NCBI RefSeq assembly: GCF_023887685.1
Contig: NZ_JAMWMR010000026.1
Coordinates: 1-64,000 of the forward strand
Origin: Streptomyces macrolidinus
GTDB taxonomy: Bacteria > Actinomycetota > Actinomycetes > Streptomycetales > Streptomycetaceae
Reading direction: 5' to 3'
Length of the DNA: 64,000 nt
Shown here: positions 48,414 to 57,287 of the stretch, piece after piece
Position numbering within the stretch: position 1 is the stretch's first letter
How the letters are laid out: every line of letters starts with the position of its first letter
The notes under the pieces: generated by a model
What the model saw: the letters and a program-made list of their open reading frames with translations, nothing else
Database searches by the model: none
What the model was told of the DNA's origin: nothing
Program-made: the position numbers and the translations under genes

Positions 48414-48623
48414 CTAGCTCGGCCAGTAGGTGCGCGACCAGGACGCCGGTCCCGGCTGGGGCAGTCGGCGGCCCGCGATGCGCGCCGGGTCGGCCCAGGC
48501 GTCCGGTGTGCGCGCCGCGCCCGGCGGCACGGAGGCCGCCGCCGCGGCGCGCGCTCGGACCACCGCCAGTGCGGCGGCCAGCTCCTCCGGGGTCGGATTG
48601 CCCCGTACGACCTTGATCGTCAT
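48414..48623 (-). CDS. Acyl-CoA carboxylase epsilon subunit
   Basis: A 69-aa epsilon subunit, the small protein that stimulates actinobacterial acyl-CoA carboxylase complexes by bridging alpha and beta subunits. The family N-terminus TIKVVRGNPTPEELAAALAV is clear, then an Ala/Arg/Pro-rich linker and the C-terminal WADPARI...SWSRTYWPS segment. ATG at 48623 follows GGGAG by 7 nt; GTG at 48635 is an alternative. It starts 24 nt after the pccB stop, so they are one operon. Confidence 0.88.
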   Translation of the reverse strand: MTIKVVRGNPTPEELAAALAVVRARAAAAASVPPGAARTPDAWADPARIAGRRLPQPGPASWSRTYWPS

Positions 48624-48647
48624 CTCAGCTCCCACAGCTCAGGGGGC

Positions 48648-50231
48648 CTACAGGGGGATGTTGCCGTGCTTCTTCGGGGGCAGGTTCTCGCGCTTCGTCC
48701 GCAGCCCGCGCAGCCCGCGGACGATGTGGCGGCGGGTGTCGGACGGCATGATCACCGCGTCGATATAGCCGCGCTCGGCCGCGATGTACGGGTTGAGCAG
48801 CGTGTCCTCGTACTCCTGGATCAGCCGGGCGCGGGTCGCCTCCGGCTCGTCCGCCTCGCCGATCGCGCGGCGGTGCAGGATGTTGACCGCGCCCTGCGCG
48901 CCCATGACGGCGATCTGGGCGGTCGGCCAGGCCAGGTTCAGGTCCGCGCCCAGGTGCTTGGAGCCCATGACGTCGTAGGCGCCGCCGAAGGCCTTGCGGG
49001 TGATGACCGTGATCAGCGGGACCGTCGCCTCGGCGTAGGCGAAGATCAGCTTGGCGCCGCGGCGGATGATGCCGGTGTGCTCCTGGCCGACGCCGGGCAG
49101 GAACCCGGGCACGTCGACGAAGGTGAGCACGGGAACGTTGAACGCGTCGCAGGTCCGCACGAAGCGCGCGGCCTTCTCGCTGGCGTCGATGTCGAGGCAC
49201 CCGGCGAACTGCATCGGCTGGTTGGCGACGATGCCCACCGGGTGGCCCTCGACCCGGCCGAAGCCGGTGACGATGTTCGGCGCGAACAGCGGCTGCGTCT
49301 CGAAGAACTCGGCGTCGTCCAGGACGTGCTCGATCACCGTGTGCATGTTGTACGGCTGGTTCGCGCTGTCCGGGACGACCGTGTCCAGCTCGCGGTCCTC
49401 GTCGGTGACCGACAGGTCCGCCTCCTCCGGGAAGACCAGAGGCTCGCTGAGGTTGTTGGACGGCAGGTACGACAGCAACTGCTTGACGTACTCGATGGCG
49501 TCCTTCTCGTCCCCGGCCATGTGATGGGCCACACCGGAGGCGGTGTTGTGGGTACGGGCGCCGCCCAGCTCCTCGAAGCCGACGTCCTCACCGGTGACCG
49601 TCTTGATCACGTCGGGGCCGGTGATGAACATGTGCGAGGTCTGGTCGACCATCACCGTGAAGTCGGTGATGGCGGGGGAGTAGACCGCGCCGCCCGCGCA
49701 CGGCCCGACCACCAGGCTGATCTGCGGGATCACGCCGGAGGCATGGGTGTTGCGGCGGAAGATCTCGCCGTACGCGCCGAGGGAGGCGACGCCCTCCTGG
49801 ATCCGCGCGCCACCGGAGTCGTTGATGCCGATGACCGGACAGCCCGTCTTCAGCGCGAAGTCCATGACCTTGACGATCTTCTGGCCGTAGACCTCGCCGA
49901 GGGCACCGCCGAAGACCGTGAAGTCCTGGGAGAACACGGCGACCGGACGGCCGTCGACCGTGCCGTAACCGGTCACGACCCCGTCGCCGTACGGCCGGTT
50001 CTTCTCCAGTCCGAAGTTGGTCGTACGGTGCCGGGCGAACTCGTCCAGCTCGACGAACGAGCCTTCGTCCAGCAGCAGTTCGATCCGCTCACGGGCCGTC
50101 AGCTTGCCCTTGGCGTGCTGCTTCTCGACGGCGCGCTGTGAGCCGGCGTGCGTAGCTTCCTGGACCCGGCGCTGGAGGTCCGCCAGCTTGCCCGCGGTGG
50201 TGTGGATGTCGATCTCTTCCGGCTCTGCCAT
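48648..50231 (-). CDS. pccB: Propionyl-CoA carboxylase beta subunit
   Basis: A 527-aa carboxyltransferase that moves carboxyl from biotin on the alpha subunit to acyl-CoA, giving methylmalonyl-CoA. The two crotonase-like halves are visible, with oxyanion segments NDSGGARIQEG and VGPCAGGAVYSP in the first and FVDVPGFLPG and KAFGGAYDVMGSK in the second. The specificity residue is Asp (Asp420, equivalent to Asp422 of S. coelicolor PccB as I recall), indicating propionyl-CoA preference over acetyl-CoA. ATG at 50231, divergent from birA. Confidence 0.93.
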   Translation of the reverse strand: MAEPEEIDIHTTAGKLADLQRRVQEATHAGSQRAVEKQHAKGKLTARERIELLLDEGSFVELDEFARHRTTNFGLEKNRPYGDGVVTGYGTVDGRPVAVFSQDFTVFGGALGEVYGQKIVKVMDFALKTGCPVIGINDSGGARIQEGVASLGAYGEIFRRNTHASGVIPQISLVVGPCAGGAVYSPAITDFTVMVDQTSHMFITGPDVIKTVTGEDVGFEELGGARTHNTASGVAHHMAGDEKDAIEYVKQLLSYLPSNNLSEPLVFPEEADLSVTDEDRELDTVVPDSANQPYNMHTVIEHVLDDAEFFETQPLFAPNIVTGFGRVEGHPVGIVANQPMQFAGCLDIDASEKAARFVRTCDAFNVPVLTFVDVPGFLPGVGQEHTGIIRRGAKLIFAYAEATVPLITVITRKAFGGAYDVMGSKHLGADLNLAWPTAQIAVMGAQGAVNILHRRAIGEADEPEATRARLIQEYEDTLLNPYIAAERGYIDAVIMPSDTRRHIVRGLRGLRTKRENLPPKKHGNIPL

Positions 50232-50377
50232 CGGGATGCGGCTCCCTGCTTGCTCATGGGGGACGAGGGGTGAGGTGCTAGGAGAATGCTCAGAAGGGCG
50301 AACGGTTACTCATCCGTAGCGTAGTGCTGTGCCTACCGATCAGCAGTGCGGTGTTCAACACACCTAGGGTGGCTTGC

Positions 50378-51256
50378 ATGACGCCCCGAGACGCCTCTGA
50401 CGCGAACGAATCCGGCGGCCCCGGCCGCTGGTCCGACCTGGACCGACCGCCCCTGAACGCCACCGCGCTGCGCCGGGCGCTGGTGCGGGAGGGCGGACTG
50501 TGGACCCGTATCGAGGTGGTGCCCCGCACGGGCTCCACCAACACCGATCTCGTCGCCCTCGCCGCGTCCGGCGACGCCGCCGAGGGCACGGTCCTGGTCG
50601 CCGAGGAGCAGAGCGCCGCCCGCGGCAGGCTCGACCGCGTCTGGACGGCTCCGCCCCGCTCCGGTCTCTTCTTCTCGGTGCTCCTCGAACCGGCCGGGGT
50701 GCCGGTCGCCCGCTGGGGCTGGCTGCCGCTGCTGACCGGGGTGGCGGTGGCGACCGGGCTCGCGCGGGCCGCGGGCGTGGACACGGCACTCAAGTGGCCC
50801 AACGACCTCCTCGTCACTGTGGCCGGGGAGGAGCGCAAGGCGGGCGGAATCCTCGCCGAGCGCGCGGGCGAGCACGGGATCGTGATCGGCATCGGCATCA
50901 ACGTCTCCGTCCGCGCGGAGGAACTCGCGGTGCCCACGGCGGGCTCGCTGGCCCTGGCGGGCGCCCGCACCACGGACCGCGACCCGCTGCTGCGGGCCCT
51001 GCTGCGCTCCCTCGAGGACTGGTACGGCCGCTGGGTCGCGGCGGGCGGCGACCCGGTGGCCAGCGGCCTCCAGGAGACGTACGCGGCGGGCAGCGCGACC
51101 CTGGGCCGCCAGGTGCGCGCGGAGCTGCCCGGCGACCGCTTCCTCACCGGAGAGGCGGTCGCGATCGACGGCGACGGCCGCCTGGTGCTCGCGACCGCGG
51201 ACGGGGTGCAGCAGCCGGTGGGCGCGGGGGACATCGTGCATCTGCGGCTGGCGTAG
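50378..51256 (+). CDS. birA: Biotin-[acetyl-CoA-carboxylase] ligase
   Basis: A 292-aa biotin protein ligase that makes biotinyl-5'-AMP and attaches biotin to the carrier Lys of AccA2. It lacks an N-terminal winged helix and so is the mono-functional type. Motifs: VPRTGSTNTDL, the biotin loop ARGRLDRVW, KWPNDLLV (catalytic Lys) and RKAGGILAE. ATG at 50378 has no ribosome site; TAGGGT ends 7 nt upstream, suggesting a nearly leaderless transcript. It is divergent from pccB, linking it to the carboxylase genes. Confidence 0.9.
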   Translation: MTPRDASDANESGGPGRWSDLDRPPLNATALRRALVREGGLWTRIEVVPRTGSTNTDLVALAASGDAAEGTVLVAEEQSAARGRLDRVWTAPPRSGLFFSVLLEPAGVPVARWGWLPLLTGVAVATGLARAAGVDTALKWPNDLLVTVAGEERKAGGILAERAGEHGIVIGIGINVSVRAEELAVPTAGSLALAGARTTDRDPLLRALLRSLEDWYGRWVAAGGDPVASGLQETYAAGSATLGRQVRAELPGDRFLTGEAVAIDGDGRLVLATADGVQQPVGAGDIVHLRLA

Positions 51257-51436
51257 TCCGGCGGCGGCGCGGCCCCGGAACGCGGCCACCTCGGCAAACG
51301 GTGCGGCCCCGGTGCCGGGTGCCCGGGAGCCGTAGGGCTGCCGGAGGCAACCGGTTGAGGAGTGAGCTACCGCACACCTGCCGTAGAGTTGACCGCGGTC
51401 GATACCTGACCGCGGCAGATCGGAAGGGCAGCACGC

Positions 51437-52579
51437 GTGACCGTCGACGACACGGGCTCGGGCACGGGCGGACCCCTCGCCCCCGACGGTGAGCCGGGGC
51501 GGGACGCACAGGCCGAATCCGACGAGAACCCTCTCGCGCTCCGCCTGGAACAGCTCATCCTGGGCGCCGAGCGCCGGTACACCCCCTTCCAGGCGGCCCG
51601 CAGCGCGGGCGTCTCGATGGAGCTGGCGTCCCGGTTCTGGCGGGCGATGGGCTTCGCGGACATCGGCCAGGCCAAGGCGCTCACGGAGGCCGACGTGCTG
51701 GCGCTGCGCCGCCTCGCCGGTCTGGTCGAGGCGGGCCTGCTGAGCGAGGCGATGGCGGTGCAGGTGGCCCGTTCGACGGGGCAGACCACCGCCCGGCTCG
51801 CGGAGTGGCAGATCGACTCCTTCCTGGAGGGCCTCACCGAGCCCCCTGAGCCCGGCATGACCCGTACCGAGGTGACGTACCCCCTGGTCGAACTGCTCCT
51901 GCCGGAGCTGGAGGAGTTCCTCGTCTACGTCTGGCGGCGCCAGCTCGCCGCCTCGACCGGCAGGGTCGTCCAGGCCGCGGACGACGAGGAGATGGTCGAC
52001 CGCCGGCTCGCGGTCGGCTTCGCGGACCTCGTGGGCTTCACGCGCCTGACCCGCCGCCTGGAGGAAGAGGAACTCGGCGAACTCGTCGAGGCGTTCGAGA
52101 CGACCGCGGCCGATCTGGTCGCCGCGCACGGCGGACGGCTGATCAAGACCCTGGGCGACGAGGTGCTGTACGTGGCGGACGACGCCGGTACGGCCGGGGA
52201 GATCGCCCTGCGGCTCATCGAGACGATGGCGCACGACGAGACCATGCCGGAACTGCGCGTGGGCATAGCCTTCGGCACGGTGACCACCCGCATGGGCGAT
52301 GTCTTCGGTACGACGGTGAACCTGGCGAGCCGGCTCACCTCGATAGCCCCGCGGGACGCCGTCCTGGTCGACGGCGCGTTCGCGGAGGAGCTGATCCGTA
52401 CGGCCGAGGCGCCCGCCTCCGAGGCGGAGGCCGCCGAGGCCGTGACCACCGCGGAGAAGGAAGGCGAGGAACCGCCCTCCTACCGGTTCGCGCTCCAGCC
52501 CATGTGGCAGCGCCCGGTGCGCGGCCTCGGCGTGATCGAACCCTGGCTGCTGGCGCGGCGGGACGGGACGCCGTCGTAG
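51437..52579 (+). CDS. cya: Class III adenylate cyclase
   Basis: A 380-aa cyclase producing cAMP. The C-terminal class III catalytic domain (about 190-340) has metal-binding Asp197 in GFADLVGFT and Asp241 in TLGDEVLYV, the transition-state segment VNLASRLT, and a conserved TTRMGDVFG. The N-terminal 130 residues contain helix-turn-helix-like sequence (TPFQAARSAGVSMELASRFW) seen in actinobacterial cyclases of this group. In S. coelicolor the orthologue is cya, needed for spore germination. GTG at 51437 is used. Confidence 0.9.
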   Translation: MTVDDTGSGTGGPLAPDGEPGRDAQAESDENPLALRLEQLILGAERRYTPFQAARSAGVSMELASRFWRAMGFADIGQAKALTEADVLALRRLAGLVEAGLLSEAMAVQVARSTGQTTARLAEWQIDSFLEGLTEPPEPGMTRTEVTYPLVELLLPELEEFLVYVWRRQLAASTGRVVQAADDEEMVDRRLAVGFADLVGFTRLTRRLEEEELGELVEAFETTAADLVAAHGGRLIKTLGDEVLYVADDAGTAGEIALRLIETMAHDETMPELRVGIAFGTVTTRMGDVFGTTVNLASRLTSIAPRDAVLVDGAFAEELIRTAEAPASEAEAAEAVTTAEKEGEEPPSYRFALQPMWQRPVRGLGVIEPWLLARRDGTPS

Positions 52580-52622
52580 CCCGTCCTCCCTCCTCGCTCC
52601 CTCGACCGTTCGACTTGCTCCC

Positions 52623-53219
52623 TCAACCGTTCGACGCGGACAGGTCGGTGACGCACAGCCCGATGACCGGGACGCACAGGTCCGAGGTGCTCGGGTGCGG
52701 GGCGGGGACCGGCGCCGGGGCCGGGTTGCGGGTGGTCGTGGTGGGGGACGGTACGGGCCGCGGCGACGCGGGTGTCGTCGGGCTCGGGAGGCCGCGGGTC
52801 CGTGCGGCCGTGGGGGTCGAGGGTGCCTCGGGGATACCGGTCGCGGGGTCGCTCGGTCGCGGGGCCGACGAGGCGGGCCGCTGGGTGGTGCGAGCCCTCG
52901 GGCTCGGGCTCGCGCTCACCTTGCCCGGTACGGCGGTCGCGGAGCGGCTCGCCGGACGCGGGGGCGGCGTGGCGGCGAGCGTGTCCGCCGCGCTGGTGGC
53001 AACGCCGGTGGGGTCGATCCGGGGCTCGGTCTCGACGGTCTGGCTGCCGCCCGTCGCCGACGGGGAGGCCAGGCGTACGAGGCTCAACGCCCCGGCGGCG
53101 AGCGCCAGCCCGCCGACGGTGCGGGCCATGCGCCGGGGGCGGGGCTTGCGGTGCCGGCCCGCGGACCGGCGTCGAAGAGGAGCGTCGTGCGTCGTCGGCG
53201 TGGTGGCCGTGTCCGTCAT
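52623..53219 (-). CDS. Membrane-anchored Pro/Thr/Ser-rich surface protein
   Basis: A 198-aa protein with a basic N-terminus (residues 1-30), one hydrophobic segment near 33-52 (ARTVGGLALAAGALSLVRLA) and then about 120 residues rich in Pro, Thr, Ser and Ala typical of a wall-spanning linker. It ends DLCVPVIGLCVTDLSASNG, with two Cys that could pair. ATG at 53219 is supported by GAAGGG upstream. Opposite-strand frames are long but lack conserved features. The function is unknown. Confidence 0.65.
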   Translation of the reverse strand: MTDTATTPTTHDAPLRRRSAGRHRKPRPRRMARTVGGLALAAGALSLVRLASPSATGGSQTVETEPRIDPTGVATSAADTLAATPPPRPASRSATAVPGKVSASPSPRARTTQRPASSAPRPSDPATGIPEAPSTPTAARTRGLPSPTTPASPRPVPSPTTTTRNPAPAPVPAPHPSTSDLCVPVIGLCVTDLSASNG

Positions 53220-53420
53220 GGTCGCCCTTCCCCGGTGTGTCCGCACTCCCCGCCACGGGTCATGTGGGTCATGACGGTGCGCAGGCTATGAGCCGGGGGC
53301 GGCCGGGAAGGCGGAGACGGCCCGGATATCACCCGAACGGGGGTGTGCGGTTCCCTCTCACGGGAACTCCAGGAGGCTTCCGCCGGGGCGGCTTCGGCTG
53401 CGATGATCGACGCACAGGTT

Positions 53421-53436
53421 GTTAACCCGCGTTAAC
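53421..53436. promoter_or_regulatory. GTTAAC-N4-GTTAAC repeat before enoyl-CoA hydratase
   Basis: Two copies of GTTAAC, each itself palindromic, are separated by CCGC and end 12 nt before the ATG. Such A/T-containing symmetric sites stand out in this GC-rich DNA and suggest an operator over the promoter. No regulator gene is adjacent. Confidence 0.45.
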
Positions 53437-53448
53437 CGGGAGGGTGTC

Positions 53449-54255
53449 ATGGCGGAGCAGGGCGACGAGCGGCGGTTCGGCGAACACGTCGTCGTACGAC
53501 GGCACGGGTATGTCGCGGAGCTGGCGCTCGACCGGCCCAAGGCGATGAACGCGGTGTCCACGCAGATGGCGCGCTCGCTGACGGAGGCGTGCACGCATCT
53601 GGCCGCCGACCGGGACGCGCGGGTGACCGTGCTGACGTCGACGCACGAGCGGGCCTTCTGCGTGGGCGCCGACCTGAAGGAGCGCAACTCCTTCACGGAC
53701 GCCGACCTGATGCGCCAGCGGCCCCTCGCGCGCGCCGCCTACACGGGCGTCCTGGAGCTGCCGATGCCGACGATCGCCGCCGTGCACGGCTTCGCGCTCG
53801 GCGGCGGCTTCGAACTGGCGCTCTCCTGCGACCTGATCGTGGCGGACCGCACGGCGGTGGTCGGGCTGCCCGAGGTGTCCGTCGGCGTGATCCCCGGCGG
53901 CGGGGGCACCCAGTTGCTGCCCCGCAGGGTGGGCGCGGCGCGCGCGGCGGAGCTTATCTTCACCGCGCGGCGCCTGGAGGCCGCCGAGGCGCGGGAGCTG
54001 GGCCTGGTCGACGACCTCGTGGCGGAGGGCCGGGACCGCGCCGAGGCGCTCGCCCTCGCGGCCCGTATCGCCGCGAACTCCCCGGTGGGCCTGCGCGCCG
54101 CGAAGCGCGCCCTGCGGCTGGGGCACGGCCTGGACCTGCGCGCCGGTCTCGAGGTCGAGGACGCGGCGTGGCGCTCGGTGGCGTTCTCCGGGGACCGGGC
54201 GGAGGGAGTGGCGGCGTTCAACGAGAAGCGCAGCCCGCAGTGGCCGGGCGAGTAG
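53449..54255 (+). CDS. Enoyl-CoA hydratase/isomerase family protein
   Basis: A 268-aa crotonase-fold enzyme. The oxyanion-hole segments are AFCVGADLKE near 73-82 and GFALGGGFELALSCD near 105-119; PEVSVGVIPGGGGTQ near 140-155 carries the likely catalytic Glu. It probably hydrates an enoyl-CoA in fatty-acid or amino-acid breakdown, but crotonases are diverse and the substrate is unknown. ATG at 53449 follows GGGAGGG. It is followed after about 100 bp by the GGDEF gene. Confidence 0.85.
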   Translation: MAEQGDERRFGEHVVVRRHGYVAELALDRPKAMNAVSTQMARSLTEACTHLAADRDARVTVLTSTHERAFCVGADLKERNSFTDADLMRQRPLARAAYTGVLELPMPTIAAVHGFALGGGFELALSCDLIVADRTAVVGLPEVSVGVIPGGGGTQLLPRRVGAARAAELIFTARRLEAAEARELGLVDDLVAEGRDRAEALALAARIAANSPVGLRAAKRALRLGHGLDLRAGLEVEDAAWRSVAFSGDRAEGVAAFNEKRSPQWPGE

Positions 54256-54358
54256 CCCTCTGCCACTCGCCAGGCCGCTCGGACATGGGTGCGGCGGCGG
54301 GAGAGCCGTACGGCGCATCGATGTCCCGTATCGCCCGGAACGTCCCTAGCCTGGAGGA

Positions 54359-55498
54359 ATGGGTGAGGACAGTCGGCTGAGGGCCGTGGTGGCGCTGGCG
54401 CAGGGGATGGCCGCCGCGCAGGCTCCGCGCGAGTCCTGGCAGGCCGCCGCGCTCGGCGCGTGCCGGGCGCTCGCCGGGAACTTCGCCGCGCTCTCCGTGT
54501 GGGAGCGCGACCTGGGGCGGCTGCGGGTCCTGGCCAACGTGGGGGAGCTGGCGCCGGGCGAGGAGGAGTTCCCGGAGCACGAGGCGTACCCCGTCCACCA
54601 GTTCCCGGAGATCACCGAGTTCCTGCACGAGCGCTGGGCGGGCGGCGGCGGGGCGAGCGCCTGGGTGGAGACCGCGGAGGGCCAGGCCGCCGAGCACGCC
54701 GGGTACTGCCACCAGCGCGTGGCCGCCCTGCGTCGGCGTCGGCGCGGCTGCTGCGTCGTCGCGCCGCTGGTGCTGCACGGCCGCGCCTGGGGCGAGCTGT
54801 ATGTGGCCCGCCCGGCCGGTGCGCCCGTCTTCGACCCCGCCGACGCCGAGTTCGCGACCGTCCTCGCCTCGGTCGTCGCCGCCGGTATCGCCCAGACCGA
54901 ACGCCTGGAGGAGGCGCGGCGGCTGGCCTTCACCGACTCCCTCACCGGGCTCGCCAACCGCCGCGCCGTCGACGTCCGCCTGGACGAGGCGATCGAGCGG
55001 CACCGCGAGGAGGGGGTCGGCGTCTCGCTCGTCGTCTGTGACCTCAACGGGCTCAAGCGGGTCAACGACACCCAGGGCCATGCCGTGGGCGACCGGCTGC
55101 TGGAGCGCTTCGGGTCCGTGCTCTCGCTGTGCGGCGCCATGCTGCCGGAGACCCTGGTCGCCCGTCTCGGCGGGGACGAGTTCTGTCTCCTCGCCGTCGG
55201 TCCGTCGGCCGACGAGGTCGTCCGGATCGCCGACGAGGTCTGCCGTCGCGCGGCCGAACTGGAGTTGGGCGACGGCGTCGCCTGCGGGGTCGCCTCGACC
55301 CTGGACCCCATCGGGCCGGTCCGCTCGGGCCGCCGGTTGTTCCGCCTCGCGGACGCGGCCCAGTACCGGGCCAAGGCCCTGGGCGCCGCGAAGCCCGTGG
55401 TCGCGGGGCGCGAGGGGCCCGAGGATCCGGTGGTGCGCCTGGCCGACACGCCTCCGCCCACGGGCGAGCGCCGCCGGTTCCGCGGGCGTCCGTCCTGA
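54359..55498 (+). CDS. GAF-GGDEF diguanylate cyclase (CdgE-like)
   Basis: A 379-aa cytoplasmic protein with an N-terminal GAF-like sensor domain (about 20-180), a coiled stretch and a GGDEF domain whose active site is intact (RLGGDEFCL, GGDEF at 271-275). It should make cyclic di-GMP, a developmental signal in Streptomyces. The usual RxxD inhibitory site before the GGDEF motif is replaced (Leu262...Thr265), so product inhibition at that site is unlikely. By position next to hutH it corresponds to the protein I recall as CdgE (SCO4931). ATG at 54359 follows GGAGGAA. Confidence 0.87.
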   Translation: MGEDSRLRAVVALAQGMAAAQAPRESWQAAALGACRALAGNFAALSVWERDLGRLRVLANVGELAPGEEEFPEHEAYPVHQFPEITEFLHERWAGGGGASAWVETAEGQAAEHAGYCHQRVAALRRRRRGCCVVAPLVLHGRAWGELYVARPAGAPVFDPADAEFATVLASVVAAGIAQTERLEEARRLAFTDSLTGLANRRAVDVRLDEAIERHREEGVGVSLVVCDLNGLKRVNDTQGHAVGDRLLERFGSVLSLCGAMLPETLVARLGGDEFCLLAVGPSADEVVRIADEVCRRAAELELGDGVACGVASTLDPIGPVRSGRRLFRLADAAQYRAKALGAAKPVVAGREGPEDPVVRLADTPPPTGERRRFRGRPS

Positions 55499-55578
55499 GC
55501 GCGACTGTCTCGCCCGGACCGCCCCCGGACCACCCCAGGCCCCCTTCGCTCAGGCGAGGGCCGCTCGCCAATCACCTA

Positions 55579-55607
55579 GTGACATCATCGAATTCACTGC
55601 GTACGCT
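55579..55607 (+). promoter_or_regulatory. hutH promoter, leaderless geometry
   Basis: GTGACA (55579-55584) and TACGCT (55602-55607) are exactly 17 bp apart. The -10 box ends 7 nt before the first hutH ATG, so the transcript probably starts at or next to the start codon. Confidence 0.6.
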
Positions 55608-55614
55608 CCTGAAT

Positions 55615-57162
55615 ATGGATATGCACACTGTGGTGGTGGGGACGTCCGGAGTCACCGCGTCCGACGTGCTCGCCGTGGCCCGCGCGAACGCCCGGATCGA
55701 GCTGTCCGAAGAGGCCCTCGCGGCCCTCGCGGAGGCTCGCGCGATCGTGGACGCGCTGGCGGCCAAGCCGGACCCCGTCTACGGGGTCAGCACCGGGTTC
55801 GGCGCGTTGGCGACCCGGCACATCGGCCAGGAGCTGCGCACCCGGCTGCAGCGCAACATCGTCCGCTCGCACGCGGCCGGCATGGGCCCGCGGGTCGAGC
55901 GGGAGGTCGTACGCGCCCTGATGTTCCTGCGGCTGAAGACCGTCTGCTCGGGACACACCGGTGTGCGCCCCGAGGTCGCCCTGTCCATGGCGGACATCCT
56001 CAACGCGGGCATCACCCCGGTCGTGCACGAGTACGGCTCGCTCGGCTGCTCCGGCGACCTGGCCCCGCTGTCCCACTGCGCCCTGACGCTCATGGGCGAG
56101 GGTGACGCCGAGGGCCCCGACGGCACCGTACGGCCCGCCGCCGAACTCCTCGCCGCCCACGGCATCGCCCCCGTGGAGCTGCGCGAGAAGGAGGGGCTCG
56201 CCCTGCTGAACGGCACGGACGGCATGCTCGGCATGCTGATCATGGCGCTCGCGGACCTGGAGACGCTGTACAAGTCGGCCGACGTCACCGCCGCGCTCTC
56301 GCTGGAGGCGCTGCTCGGCACGGACAAGGTCCTGGCGCCCGAGCTGCACGCGATCCGCCCCCACCCCGGCCAGGGCGCGTCGGCCGCCAACATGCTCGCG
56401 GTGCTCAAGGGCTCGGGTCTGACCGGCCATCACCAGGACGAGGCGCCGCGCGTGCAGGACGCGTACTCGGTCCGCTGCGCACCGCAGGTCGCGGGCGCGG
56501 GCCGGGACACCATGGCGCACGCCCGCCTGGTCGCCGAGCGCGAACTGGCCTCGGCGGTCGACAACCCGGTGGTCCTGCCCGCGGACGGGCGCGTCGAGTC
56601 CAACGGCAACTTCCACGGCGCGCCGGTGGCCTACGTCCTCGACTTCCTCGCGATCGCCGCGGCGGACCTGGCGTCGATCGCCGAACGCCGCACGGACCGC
56701 CTGCTCGACAAGAACCGCTCGCACGGCCTGCCGCCCTTCCTGGCCGACGACCCGGGCGTCGACTCGGGCCTGATGATCGCTCAGTACACCCAGGCGGCGC
56801 TGGTCAGCGAGATGAAGCGGCTCGCGGTCCCGGCCTCCGCCGACTCCATCCCGTCCTCCGCGATGCAGGAGGACCATGTCTCGATGGGCTGGTCGGCGGC
56901 GCGCAAGCTGCGCACGGCCGTGAACAACCTGACCCGCGTCCTCGCGATCGAGCTGTACACGGCGGCGCGGGCCGTCGAACTGCGCGAGGGTCTGACCCCG
57001 GCCCCGGCCACCCGGGCGGCGATCGACGCGCTGCGCGAGGCGGGCGCCGAGGGTCCGGGTCCGGACCGCTTCCTGGCCCCGGACCTCGCGGCGGCGGACG
57101 GGTTCGTCCGGGCGGGTCGGCTCGTGTCGGCCGTCGAGCGGGTCACCGGACCGCTGACCTGA
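55615..57162 (+). CDS. hutH: Histidine ammonia-lyase
   Basis: A 515-aa lyase that removes ammonia from L-histidine to give urocanate, the first step of histidine use. The cofactor MIO forms from a triad within GSLGCSGDLAPLSH, here Cys145-Ser146-Gly147 instead of the commoner Ala-Ser-Gly, as I recall for S. griseus HutH. Other conserved parts: TGFG, NGTDGML, QDAYSVRC and GNFHG. Starts at ATG 55615 or 55621; no ribosome site is present, and the promoter ends just upstream. The other hut genes are not in this window. Confidence 0.94.
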   Translation: MDMHTVVVGTSGVTASDVLAVARANARIELSEEALAALAEARAIVDALAAKPDPVYGVSTGFGALATRHIGQELRTRLQRNIVRSHAAGMGPRVEREVVRALMFLRLKTVCSGHTGVRPEVALSMADILNAGITPVVHEYGSLGCSGDLAPLSHCALTLMGEGDAEGPDGTVRPAAELLAAHGIAPVELREKEGLALLNGTDGMLGMLIMALADLETLYKSADVTAALSLEALLGTDKVLAPELHAIRPHPGQGASAANMLAVLKGSGLTGHHQDEAPRVQDAYSVRCAPQVAGAGRDTMAHARLVAERELASAVDNPVVLPADGRVESNGNFHGAPVAYVLDFLAIAAADLASIAERRTDRLLDKNRSHGLPPFLADDPGVDSGLMIAQYTQAALVSEMKRLAVPASADSIPSSAMQEDHVSMGWSAARKLRTAVNNLTRVLAIELYTAARAVELREGLTPAPATRAAIDALREAGAEGPGPDRFLAPDLAAADGFVRAGRLVSAVERVTGPLT

Positions 57163-57190
57163 GCACGGGCACAGGCCTGAGCACCATGAC

Positions 57191-57224
57191 GGGGGCCGCC
57201 GACGCGAAGACGACGGCGGCCCCC
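57191..57224. terminator. Terminator after hutH
   Basis: GGGGGCCGCCG pairs with CGGCGGCCCCC (11 bp, 12-nt loop), 28 nt after the hutH stop and between convergent genes. Confidence 0.8.
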
Positions 57225-57287
57225 GGAACAGGCCCTACGCGGTTGTAGTCCCTCGCAGCCCGTAGTCCGTACTCCTAGTCCGTAGTA

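Noticed and set aside
52504..53274. Plus-strand protein opposite the Pro/Thr-rich gene
   Set aside because: No conserved features; the minus-strand reading has a ribosome site, a membrane anchor and a wall-linker composition.
57235..57250. CTACGCGGTTGTAG as another operator copy
   Set aside because: The two halves are displaced by two extra bases and it lies downstream of two convergent genes.
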